Shown: positions 12,528-21,050 of the stretch, one piece after another
How positions within the stretch are numbered: the first letter of the stretch is position 1
Layout: every line of letters begins with the position of its first letter
Assembly: GCA_033807695.1 (NCBI GenBank)
Contig: CM066308.1
Span: forward strand, 3,162,001-3,226,000
Length of the DNA: 64,000 nucleotides
Source: Daedaleopsis sinensis
Lineage: Eukaryota; Basidiomycota; Agaricomycetes; Polyporales; Polyporaceae
Reading direction: 5' to 3'
The notes under the pieces: generated by a model
Told to the model about the DNA's origin: nothing
What the model saw: the letters and a program-made list of their open reading frames with translations, nothing else
Database searches by the model: none
Position numbers and translations under genes: made by a program

Positions 12528-13250
12528 CCCTCTGAGTAGGGGCCGCAAGCAAGGCGGCGGGAGCAAGCAAGAGGCACTCTGGATGTGTGTTTCGAGTCGA
12601 TGGTCGGGGTGTAAGCAAATAATTCCACCACTAGAGTCTCAATAGAATGAGTGGGGTCACTAGCAACTGCATCCGTCCAGGCCGTGCCGGTTCCTTCCGT
12701 AAGGCGCTCCCACAATATCCTCCTCCGTGTGTCTCGGAATCAGAGTGAACGTCCATGATCATTTTCCTGTCCTGTGTTGTGCATCTTCACTTAAGGCGAC
12801 CATGGCCATTTGTAACTCGCGGCCATGTCTTAGAGCTCTCAGTGGCACTCAGTTCTTGTAGTTGTCTCGAAACGCATTCAACCCTTAGAGATGCCGGTGA
12901 GTGCCGAGGCCGCTACCAGTGATGAGGGCTACTTACCTGTTCTTCCTTACATCTTGATCAACTTCTCCCTTCATCCACTCTTTGCATATGAGAAGCATCC
13001 GGCGGGTAGCAGATGTTATCTGCGCTACAACTCTCAACTGTCAATGAATCAAATTAGGTGCATTACTGAGTTGTGGACGTCGCCAGCAACCGGGACTTCA
13101 AGCTTACTAGCTAGTAGCTTCAAGCTCAATCCCGGGTTACGGTCTGACCGCATTTAAGTTCGGGTGACTACTGCCACCTATCAGCGACATCGTCATTTAC
13201 TCACCTACTACATAAGGCCTCAGGCCTCAGCGCTCAGCAAGGAGTACTAC
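12528..13250. other. Intergenic region upstream of the carrier gene
   Basis: This is the carrier's promoter side plus AT-richer sequence towards the terpene-synthase locus. One frame at 12891-13157 has no recognisable motif. Nothing else is supported. Confidence 0.35.
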
Positions 13251-13570
13251 TAGCAACATAGTCAAAGTCACCCTCAATGACATCGTCGTCGAGGGGAACC
13301 GCTACTGAGGCTAAATAGTATCCCTCAGACATGGGTCAACATCTCTGCTCTGAGCGACTCTTCCCAAAAATGAGCGACACTGCTCCTCGACTTGAGGTAT
13401 GCCGTTAACGACATCCGTTGCATTCGTAGCACGACTTCTTGTGGATGGAAGGGGTGAGTCCTTTGACACTCCGAGTCGATCAGCATCTATCCGATCTGCC
13501 GCTGAGTGGTTGACAGTGGATTATAATACAGAGTCGCGGTTCACTTGACGCTACTCTCAATGGCCATTAT
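13251..13570 (+). pseudogene. Decayed relic of a DUF427 gene
   Basis: This stretch aligns by eye with the first three exons and the introns of the intact DUF427 gene at 18365. Shared blocks include the leader AGCAACAT, GTCAAAGTCAC, TCGTCGAGGGGAA (intact copy TCGTTATCGAGGGGAA), CTGAGCGACTCTTCC, GTGGATGGAAGGGGTGAGT and ACAGAGT before the next exon. Lesions are plain. The start ATG is ATA, about 20 bases after the ACGGCACCGTC-equivalent block are missing, and the frame soon meets TGA. Intron remnants are retained, so this is a genomic copy rather than a processed retrocopy. The later exons are not recognisable. Confidence 0.75.
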
Positions 13571-14084
13571 CATGCAAGCTTCATGACTCGGATACACGGA
13601 TTAGGCGATGTCTTCCACTTGAAGCATAGCCCTACCGCCTTGATAGGATACGTTCGTATCACGCCATATTGCTAACTTGGATGGTCGTTTAACGACCCAC
13701 TCGGAACACCAAGACCTCAAACGCAAGTCTGCAGACGATGGTAAGCCACGGTGGCGACCTCTAGCCGGCAGCTAGATGAATCTAGGCTGGCTTCGACGTG
13801 AATGTGATGTTTCGCCGAACGCTCCTACGACCAAAGTCTGTCACGACGTGCTCGCTAAATGCACAGGAGCGTGTACCGCACCGGTAGGCTCGGATCAGAC
13901 TCACGTCCTACGCTCCCGGTAGTTCTTGGTTAGTACTGGACTACTGAACTTGTATCCGTATCTCACTCACATGTGGGACAATATCTAGGGTGAGTACGAG
14001 TGTTTTGGGGATTGGAATGCAGTACCCTTTCTGATTTTCCTCTTTTAGCTTTAAAATTATTACCCTTAGACGCAGCATAGCTCA
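13571..14084. other. Intergenic region between the DUF427 relic and terpene synthase A
   Basis: No gene or domain is recognised. The sequence may hold further decayed DNA related to the relic. Confidence 0.35.
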
Positions 14085-14154
14085 TCTCTCACAGCACGAC
14101 GACAAATGGAGATTTGCTTTCTCTCACAGCACGACGACAAATGGAGATTGGCTT
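14085..14154 (+). repeat. 35-bp tandem duplication
   Basis: Two adjacent copies of a 35-bp unit beginning TCTCTCACAGCACGACGACA, at 14085-14119 and 14120-14154, with one mismatch. It lies upstream of terpene synthase A. Confidence 0.85.
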
Positions 14155-14624
14155 GAGCGACCGACCCCCGGAGTGTGGCTGCGGCCGAGCACTATCCGTG
14201 ACAGGGGTTGAACGCAGGGTCAGCTCTCGGTGTATCAAGCTCAACAGCTTTGGTATATATATTCGCTCAAGTCAATGTCTACAGGGCGAGCACCGTCAAC
14301 CCTGTCTGTATCTCGCTCTCACCATGATCATGATGGAACTAGCATCCCTCCTTCGAATACCTGCTCGGTGCGTACTTCTTCGCACGAGGTTACGTACGAC
14401 GAACACTGATCACTCGCACTAGGTTTCTCTCCTACATTCTCTCCCCTGTTAACCACCATGTCTACCAGGCTTCGAACGAGCCAAAGGTTTGCTCATTCGA
14501 CAACTGCTGGTAGGCAGCTGATGACAAATCATGTAGATCATCTGCGAACGGGACCCGAAGGTGCACTCAGTACGTGAAGGATCGCGATGTGACCGCTCAG
14601 TATTTATTTTTGACTGTCGTATAG

Positions 14625-15774
14625 CTTAGCGACGAGGCCGCCCTGAAGACGATCAAGCAGATAGTGCGAGACTTCGTCAAGAGCATGGCGTTTCGGTCAA
14701 TGCAGGCGCCCCAACTCCCCCTCTTGCGCAAGGCCGTCTGGGAGGAAGTTGCCTCCTGGGAGGGAGGGCTCAGCCCAAGCTTTATCGATGCCCTCACCGA
14801 CACCAGCTGCTCTATGGTCGAAAACGTCTACCACCACACGACCTACGAACACCAATTCCTCATCGCGCGATATATTGCCGGCGTAGTGTTCGCCGACGAC
14901 CTCGGCGAGCGCAACGTCGAGGCTGTCGGCCAGTTCGCGCAACGCTTCACGCGCGGCGAGCCGCAGATGCACCCCGTGCTCGACCGGATGGTAGAGCTCC
15001 TGCGGACGATGCACGACTACTACCCGCGTGTGAGCGCAGATGCGATCATCGCCAACACTCTCGACGCGTTCACTTGGATGTACGTCGAGCTCACCACGAA
15101 GGGCATGGCGGTGGAGCCCGCTGCTGGACGGTATATGATGTACCTGCGCTTCAAGGCCGGGATCGGCGCCGCTTTCCCGCATTTCAGCTACATGAAGAGC
15201 TGGGGGGAGCATGCCGGGCTGTATTATCTGCAGACGCTTCCGTGAGTACACGCACACACATATCTCAGCCGAAGTGCGGCTGAGCGCTGTTCAAACTTCT
15301 TGCAGAGACCTCGAGATATTCACCGTGTTAGCGAAGTGCGTGATGTTCGTCTGATCTCGCTCTAGTCGGATCCTGACGTGTAGATGTTTTTCGACAGCGA
15401 TGTGTACGGAAATGTATCATTTACCGTCGGAATACGATATTGACATCAGCGTATAGTTTATCGTTCTACAAGGAGGCATTGGCGGGCGAGAAGGACAACT
15501 ACATCCACATGCGAGCTGCTACGGAGAAGAAGTCGGTCATCCAGGTTCTCCGGGAGGTTGTCGACGAGACGCTCGACAGCGTGCGCAAGCTCGAAAAGAT
15601 CGGGTCCGTCCAGCCCGACCTGGCTCCCCTCTGCCAACGTTACATCATGGTGAGCGCGAATCGTATTGCGATGTCCACAAATCGCATCTCAAGTCATAAC
15701 GCGGGACCGCACAGGGCTCTGTCGACTTCCACTACAAAGCTGGGCGGTATCGTCTCCGAGATCTGGACCTCTGA
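14625..15774 (+). CDS. Tri5-like terpene synthase A (N-terminal exon unresolved)
   Basis: Class I terpene cyclase of the trichodiene synthase-like (Tri5) family. Such enzymes ionise farnesyl diphosphate to cyclic sesquiterpenes in the cytosol; the product here cannot be read from sequence. Exons are 14625-15241, 15306-15335, a 6-nt microexon at 15398-15403, 15457-15649 and 15715-15774. The aspartate-rich metal site is VVFADDLGE. The second metal site, NDVLSFYKE, is joined across the microexon. The C-terminal exon reads GSVDFHYKAGRYRLRDLDL. The first supported exon opens at an AG acceptor, so at least one 5' exon is missing from my model; an ATG at 14458 is a candidate but does not splice in phase. 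Same strand as B, 600 bases upstream of it. Confidence 0.85.
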
Positions 15775-16211
15775 GTCCGGCAGACGCGTTTTATGAAATC
15801 ATCAACAGCATTATCTATAGACTCTCAGGAGCTCTTCGGAAAGGTCGCCTTTATCGATGCGCACTGTACAATAGGCAAGCACATTAGATGAACCCGTTCA
15901 CCATAGCTAACCACGTGTATTCTTCCATGCATACTATTCATGCACATTCATTACACATCGCTGCGTGGTAGCAGCAGCGTGTGAGTCGGAGCGCGTTCGC
16001 GCGTTCCCAGCCGCTCAAGCAGACCTACACTGAGTAGCCTATACTCTAGACACACTGAGCACAGGGTATCGGCGATGTCTGTTAGCGGACGTCCCCTTCA
16101 CCGACAGTCGTGAACTCCACGCCCTATTTAGCCTGTTATCAAGTGCACAAATGGACCGTCGAGGCTAACTTCAATCCCGTTTCGAAGGTTGGCCCTGGGA
16201 CTGACGATAGG
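15775..16211. other. Spacer between terpene synthases A and B
   Basis: Non-coding. The part from about 16085 matches sequence upstream of terpene synthase C (shared GCGGACGTCCC, CACAAATGGACCGTCGAGGC), so it belongs to the duplicated promoter block. Confidence 0.6.
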
Positions 16212-16218
16212 TATAAAA
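16212..16218 (+). promoter_or_regulatory. TATA box of terpene synthase B
   Basis: TATAAAA in the context GGTATAAAAGACCGTGTGCA, conserved exactly in the promoter of copy C (59280-59286). The leader downstream probably carries a 5' UTR intron (GTGAGTGTACGG to GATGACCAG) ending two bases before the ATG. Confidence 0.7.
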
Positions 16219-16374
16219 GACCGTGTGCACGCCGTGCTTTCTACAGCCCAAGGTTCCACCCCCAGTCCCTTTCACCTCGTCCTGGACATCCCGAGACCGT
16301 CCACACTCAAGTGAGTGTACGGTCCAGACCCAGTTATACTCTCCAAACCGACTGACCTCCTTCGATGACCAGGA

Positions 16375-17597
16375 ATGGGCATTCAGATTCAGCAGCAGAA
16401 GAGTGACCTCGATCCCCACGCGGGGATCAAGGATATCATCCGCGAGTTCTTGGGCCGAGTCGCCTACGAATCGCCTAGGACCCCGCCCGACCCCGCTCTC
16501 CGCTCTCAACTCGCCTCCGAGCTCGCATCCTGGCCAGCGGACATCGATCGTTCGCTCCTCGCCAAGATCCTCGACGGGTGCTGCGTGTACGCCGAGACGA
16601 CGTACGGGCACACGACGGCCGAGCACCGCCACTTCATCGCACTCTACACGGCGTGCCTCATGTACGTCGACGACCTCGGCGAGCGCGACCTCGACGCCGT
16701 AATGCGCTTCACGGGCCGCTTCGCCAAGGGGGAGGTGCAGCCGGACCCCGTGCTGCGCTGCCTCGCGCGCCTGCTCCGGCGCACGCACGAGCTGTGGCCG
16801 CAGTACGGGGCGGACGCGATCATCGCCGGCACGCTCGACGCCGTCACGGCGATGTACATTGAGTACACGACGCGGGATTTGGCGGTCAAGCCGTCGGCCA
16901 CGCGCTTCCCGTACTACCTGCGTACGCGTACGGGGATCGGTCCGCCGTACATCCACTTCGTCTTCATGCAGAGCTGGAGGGCGACGCCTGAGTCGTACCT
17001 GCAGTTGCTTCCGTGAGTCCCCTATCATCTCCATACACTGTCGTTCAGGGCACTGATCGATCGTCGGACGTAACAGCTACATGGAGCACTGGACTCTGGG
17101 AACAAAGTACGTGCTTTCAGCATGTGTTCTCAAGGTACCGTGAACTTTGAAGGTCGTGTTTTGCTAACCTGGTGCCTGTCTGGTTTGTTATCTAACCGTT
17201 CTACGTCAAAGTGACATGTGAGTATCGTTGTCACATAGCGGACTTCTGCACCTTTTGAACTCGATGTGCGTCCACAGCTTATCCTTCTACAAAGAGGAGC
17301 TTGCGGGAGAAACCAACAACTACGTCCACCTACGCGCGGGAGCCGAGCAGACGTCTGCACCTTCTGTCCTCTGCCAGCTGGTGAATGAAGTGCTCGACAC
17401 CGGTGCGGCAATGAGTGTTTTGACCGCGGAAGACCCCGAGTTGTTCCATTGGTGGCAATCTTACTTCCATGTACGTCCCATTGCCCCACAGACATACACC
17501 GCGTGGCCCTAACAGCGCCCGGGTCTTCTAGGGTTACTTGAAGTTCTATTTGAAGGCCAAGCGCTACCGCCTCGCAGAGCTTGGATATGAGGCCTGA
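16375..17597 (+). CDS. Tri5-like terpene synthase B
   Basis: Trichodiene synthase-like class I terpene cyclase, 310 residues, presumed to act on farnesyl diphosphate in the cytosol. Exons 16375-17012, 17077-17106, 17212-17217, 17278-17470 and 17532-17597 sum to 933 nt in frame, which supports every junction. D99 and D100 of MYVDDLGE form the first metal site. N223, S227 and E231 of NDILSFYKE form the second. Asn223-Asp224 come mainly from the 6-nt microexon TGACAT. The length is close to but shorter than Fusarium trichodiene synthase. It has no signal peptide or membrane segment. Copy C at 57897-59095 is about 95% identical. The cyclisation product is unknown, and membership of this fold does not by itself imply trichothecene production. 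Confidence 0.92.
17212..17217 (+). other. Six-nucleotide microexon of terpene synthase B
   Basis: TGACAT lies between an acceptor (CGTCAAAG) and a donor (GTGAGTATCG). It completes the codons for Asn and Asp and starts the Ile codon of NDILSFYKE. Equivalent microexons are CGATGT at 15398-15403 (A), TGACAT at 58275-58280 minus (C) and TGACAT at 61019-61024 minus (E). Confidence 0.85.
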
Positions 17598-17873
17598 GCC
17601 GAGAATTGTACATCTTTCCTTCTGTGAGTGTCAGAAGGGAGGTAAACTTGAATTGCATACGCCTTCAGAGCACCTTGTAATAGGGCAGTGATGCGGCTGA
17701 TTGTGGTACCTAACAGTTGTACTACTATTAGGGAGTAGTGAAAAGTTGTTGTCGAGGATGTCGACTGTACACATTGTGCCAATATTGCGTCAACAAGAAA
17801 TTGAAATGACCGAGTCAGAGGCGATTGTTAGCCATTAATTACCGAACGACACCAGGTACAGCAGATTCACCTA
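17598..17873. other. 3' flank of terpene synthase B
   Basis: Non-coding. It is recognisably homologous, with small changes, to the 3' flank of copy C down to about 57715 (shared TTCTGTGAGTGTCAGAAGG-like and GATTGTGG-ACCTA blocks), marking the approximate end of the duplicated segment. Confidence 0.6.
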
Positions 17874-18007
17874 CGTGGGCGACGATTAAGAGACTCTGTC
17901 TAGGGTGCAGCGGGGTGTTCCGACTCCTGCTTCAGGTCGGTCCGCAGCATTATGGAGCAGGAACACCCCGCTGCACCCTAGACATAGTCTCTTAATCGTC
18001 GCCCACG
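17874..18007. repeat. Large near-perfect palindrome (47-bp arms, 40-nt loop)
   Basis: The left arm, 17874-17920, starts CGTGGGCGACGATTAAGAGA and ends GCGGGGTGTTC. Its reverse complement occupies 17961-18007 with a single mismatch. The loop is 17921-17960. An RNA copy would fold into a long hairpin. No flanking target-site duplication is evident, so a MITE or foldback transposon origin is possible but unproven. It sits between terpene synthase B and the DUF427 gene. Confidence 0.9.
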
Positions 18008-18220
18008 AACGATGCAGATGGGCCGGCCGAGGAACCTATGGTTACCAGCCCCAGCCCGTAATATTAATGATGCGCTTGCGACCATAGCCTGTCTGTGATT
18101 TTGTCACTCGCCAGCCACCACTGGCATATCCCGTACATTCGAATGATCATGATGTGAGCAATCAAGCTCAAGCTCGAGCGACGAGCTCCATATAGCCAAC
18201 GTTCGTCATCGTAGATGATC

Positions 18221-18253
18221 GATGACCGATGACCGGTTGATGACCGGTGACCG
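18221..18253 (+). repeat. Short ATGACCG repeats upstream of the DUF427 TATA box
   Basis: Four imperfect copies of ATGACCG/GTGACCG in 33 bases, ending about 18 bases upstream of the TATA box at 18271. They could bind a regulator or be simple slippage; the sequence alone does not decide. Confidence 0.5.
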
Positions 18254-18270
18254 TGGCCATCCCAGTACAG

Positions 18271-18278
18271 TATATAAG
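18271..18278 (+). promoter_or_regulatory. TATA box of the DUF427 gene
   Basis: TATATAAG about 94 bases upstream of the ATG at 18365, in a plausible position for a basal promoter. Confidence 0.6.
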
Positions 18279-18364
18279 TAAGCAGGGATTCTGAAATAGA
18301 GTTTCATCAGACAGGTTCACCTCCCCTCATTCACTCCCCCGAGATCTCAGCAAATAGTAGCAAC

Positions 18365-18930
18365 ATGGTCAAAGTCACTCTTAACGGCACCGTCCTCGCC
18401 GAGTCCGACAAGACCGTCGTTATCGAGGGGAATCACTACTTTCCCCCAGATGCGGTCAACTCATCTGCTCTCAGCGACTCTTCCACGCAGTGAGTGACGC
18501 GGCTGAGTCCGACTGCATGTGCGCCGCTCATAGGCTACGCGATGCGCGCGTCCATAGCACGACCTGTGGATGGAAGGGGTGAGTTCCACATCGCTCGGCA
18601 TTCATTTGATGCGGAATAGTTGACACTGGACGGTGTCTGTTAAACAGAGTTGCGTCTTACTACAACGCTACGCTCGATGGCCAGACTCAAGTGAGCGACG
18701 TCGCCTGGTACGTGATCTCCGATAATGAAGCATTTTAGCCCTACAGAGCTGACGCTGCCAATGTTGGAGCGATCAGGTACTATCCGGACCCCAAGGCTGA
18801 GGCCGACAACATCAAAGGATACGTCGCATTCTACAAGGTAAGTGGCTTTACTAACAGGTCTCTTGATATCTATGACCTGCAGCTGAACCAACAACGTATT
18901 CGTTGCCAGAACAAAGTCCAATTTGATTGA
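18365..18930 (+). CDS. DUF427 (NTP_transf_9 family) protein
   Basis: Small protein of 104 residues. Exons are 18365-18489, 18558-18578, 18649-18708, 18777-18837 and 18883-18930 and sum to 315 nt in frame. The family motif TxCPWKG appears as TTCGWKG, with Gly in place of the usual Pro, encoded by a 21-nt exon. Further matches are VASYYNATLDGQ, DVAWYYPDPK and NIKGYVAFYK. Members are small beta-rich cytosolic proteins with no settled biochemical role; the Pfam name suggests nucleotidyl transfer but this is weakly supported. It lies beside the terpene synthases, with a decayed second copy at 13251, so an association with that locus is possible. No catalytic claim is made. Confidence 0.88.
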
Positions 18931-20508
18931 GCGTCCCGTCCAACTGTGTACGCGGAGGGGAACGGAGAGAGTGCGGACGTTTGCGCGTATACGCACACGA
19001 CTCGGACCATGTCTGAGGCGACCAACGAACGAAGTAGAATGAGAAGCTGTAAACTACCCATGCCGGCAATGAACAAGATGTGTAACTCGTATCGATATCC
19101 GAGTCTTGAAAGAAATTCCTTCATTCGCTTGATCCTGTTCGAGCTTCAGCCTCTCGGTCCATGCGCGAGTCAGTTCCTGGACTCGAACGAGTTCAGGTCT
19201 GTTTTGAGGAAAGTCGGGGGTCCCTCACGTGACATTGGCACCCCGACCTTTGACACCCCTTGACATCTCCCCTTCGGGTTGCGTGGGGTTAACTTGAGAG
19301 ATTCCTGACATACGTACTATGGAGGAGGTTCTCGAGCAACCCATACCGCAACCTGACAGTGCCTGATAGTATCTGAATCAACGGTGGAATGGCGCCGCGC
19401 CGAGCGGCTGGCGAAAGCCTGCCCGAGGACCGGCGCCTACACCGTTCTGAGGTTTTTGTGTTGAAGTTCGAGTCCAGGTTTGCCCGGAGGGCGGTGTTTA
19501 TGATACTACTCGTGGCAGCATTTAGACGTGGCTCAATCTCATCTCAAGATCCAGGATCCAAACCCCAAAGGGGACATCGTGACCCGTCCGAGATGGTCTA
19601 GCAGATCCATTCGCCGCGGTAACTCGCAGACCGTCGCTCAACGTTCAACGTTCAACGCCCAGGCTCTGCTGTTGTGCCGAAGCGCAGCGAGGCGAAGTTT
19701 CTGGCAGCACTCCAAAGATAGCAATTGCAGCTGTTCTCAAAAGTATTGATGCCAGGTTCACGCGCGGTGTCGACGAAGCTAAATATACGTACCGTCATTT
19801 TGAGCTTGCAAGCAGCCGCAGATGCACTCCTTGTGACCGGTGGGGTGCCGGAGACAAGATACAGGTACTAAGTGCGTTGTGTTCAAGTTAGTTTGAGCAG
19901 TACGTGTATTTTTAGACCGATGGACCGTTTGACTGGCAACTTCGACAAGCACGGACGATGAGATACTGACCGGAGTTCGTGCGTACCTAAGGTGGATCCA
20001 TATGTGAAGTAACACACATTTGAGCACAATCGTTCGTTCACATGTGCATGTGCCTGCCCTGCCCTGTAACGGGTATCAGTAAAGGAAAGAACAATTGCCA
20101 AAAGCGTTCATTATAGTCGACCGATAGGCTTACCGGGCTATTAACTTGAAAGCGATTGCACGATATGTCGAACTTGAGTTGGGCACTGTCATTACCAGGA
20201 CCATGTACCGCCATCCACAACACCACGAACAGATATGTCATGACCGATCGGCGCGGCCCCTCAGGCTGAAGCTAGTCGATTCCAGTGTTCTGACTGCCTC
20301 CGGGGGTCTTTTCCATTATTCATGTGAAGTCTAGGGCCTGATGACCATCCCACGTCCCTCATCCATACGTACGAGAAACACGCAGTAGACTGCTTCGGCT
20401 GAAAGCGTTCGGATGCCGAGCGCTGGATGCAGGTATTCTCAACCGGCGCATACACGATATGCGGCTACGCACTAGCAAACGGTCCATGGACATCGGCCGT
20501 CGCAGTGG
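18931..20508. other. Gene-poor stretch
   Basis: Several short frames (at most about 105 codons) with no recognisable domain. A CACGTG E-box palindrome sits near 19228 and a short inverted repeat (GTCGGGG/CCCCGAC) around 19214-19250. Nothing is supported as a gene. Confidence 0.35.
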
Positions 20509-20515
20509 TATAAAA
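20509..20515 (+). promoter_or_regulatory. TATA box of the small secreted protein gene
   Basis: TATAAAA about 107 bases upstream of the ATG at 20616. Confidence 0.6.
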
Positions 20516-20615
20516 TGTAGCCATGAAAGCCTGGTGAGCGATAGGACAGACACATCAGTCACCTCATCACCAAAGACCACACCAACCCACTCACAACTTC
20601 ACCCACATCATCATC

Positions 20616-21050
20616 ATGTCCTTCGCACTCTTCGCCCTCGCCCTCGCAGCCTTCAGTCAGGCCGCGAGCGCATCTCCACTCTCGACAGAGTCGGCGGCGA
20701 TCGCGAGCACGCTCCCCGTGTCGGACGTCATGCTCATCCCCACCGGAATCAACGTCACCTTCGAGACGCACGGCAAGAGGAGCGACGCGACCGTCATCTC
20801 CTCGCTCTTCGCCTGCAACACGCTCAATTGTGCGAGCTGCTCCACCATCCCGCTCCCATCCGTGTTCAACACCTGTCTCGCGATGGAATCCTCGGTGTCG
20901 GTCGCCGTCGTGCAGCAGCTCGGCGAGGCTCTGGACTATGGCGTCTTCGTCGGCCCCTCCGGCTGCACGAATTTCGCGCAGATCCCGGTGATCAACACGT
21001 GCTTCAATGTCAACAACGGTCCGTTCACGGACTACTTCCTCAACGAGTAG
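20616..21050 (+). CDS. Small secreted cysteine-containing protein
   Basis: Intronless 144-residue protein. The N-terminus MSFALFALALAAFSQAASA is a clear signal peptide with an Ala-x-Ala cleavage site, so the product is probably secreted. The mature part has six cysteines in the pattern C-x5-C-x2-C plus three later single Cys, and a KR dibasic site before the Cys-rich half that could be a Kex2 cleavage point (THGKRSD). The leader upstream ends CATCATCATC just before the ATG, and a TATA box lies at 20509. No known family is recognised; it fits the loose class of fungal small secreted proteins. Whether it is an effector, hydrophobin-like or something else is not determined; the spacing does not match hydrophobins. 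Confidence 0.8.
   Translation: MSFALFALALAAFSQAASASPLSTESAAIASTLPVSDVMLIPTGINVTFETHGKRSDATVISSLFACNTLNCASCSTIPLPSVFNTCLAMESSVSVAVVQQLGEALDYGVFVGPSGCTNFAQIPVINTCFNVNNGPFTDYFLNE

Noticed and set aside
16171..17034. 287-codon minus-strand frame antisense to terpene synthase B
   Set aside because: It mirrors the high-GC third-position pattern of the real gene. Its Arg-rich product has no domain, and the same shadow appears opposite copy C (58439-59104).
17874..18007. Palindrome as a standard MITE
   Set aside because: No flanking target-site duplication is visible and no other copy was seen in the window; kept as an unexplained palindrome.
19390..19500. tRNA-like B box (GTTCGAGTCC) near 19466
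   Set aside because: The sequences either side cannot form the T stem, and no acceptor or anticodon stem could be paired.
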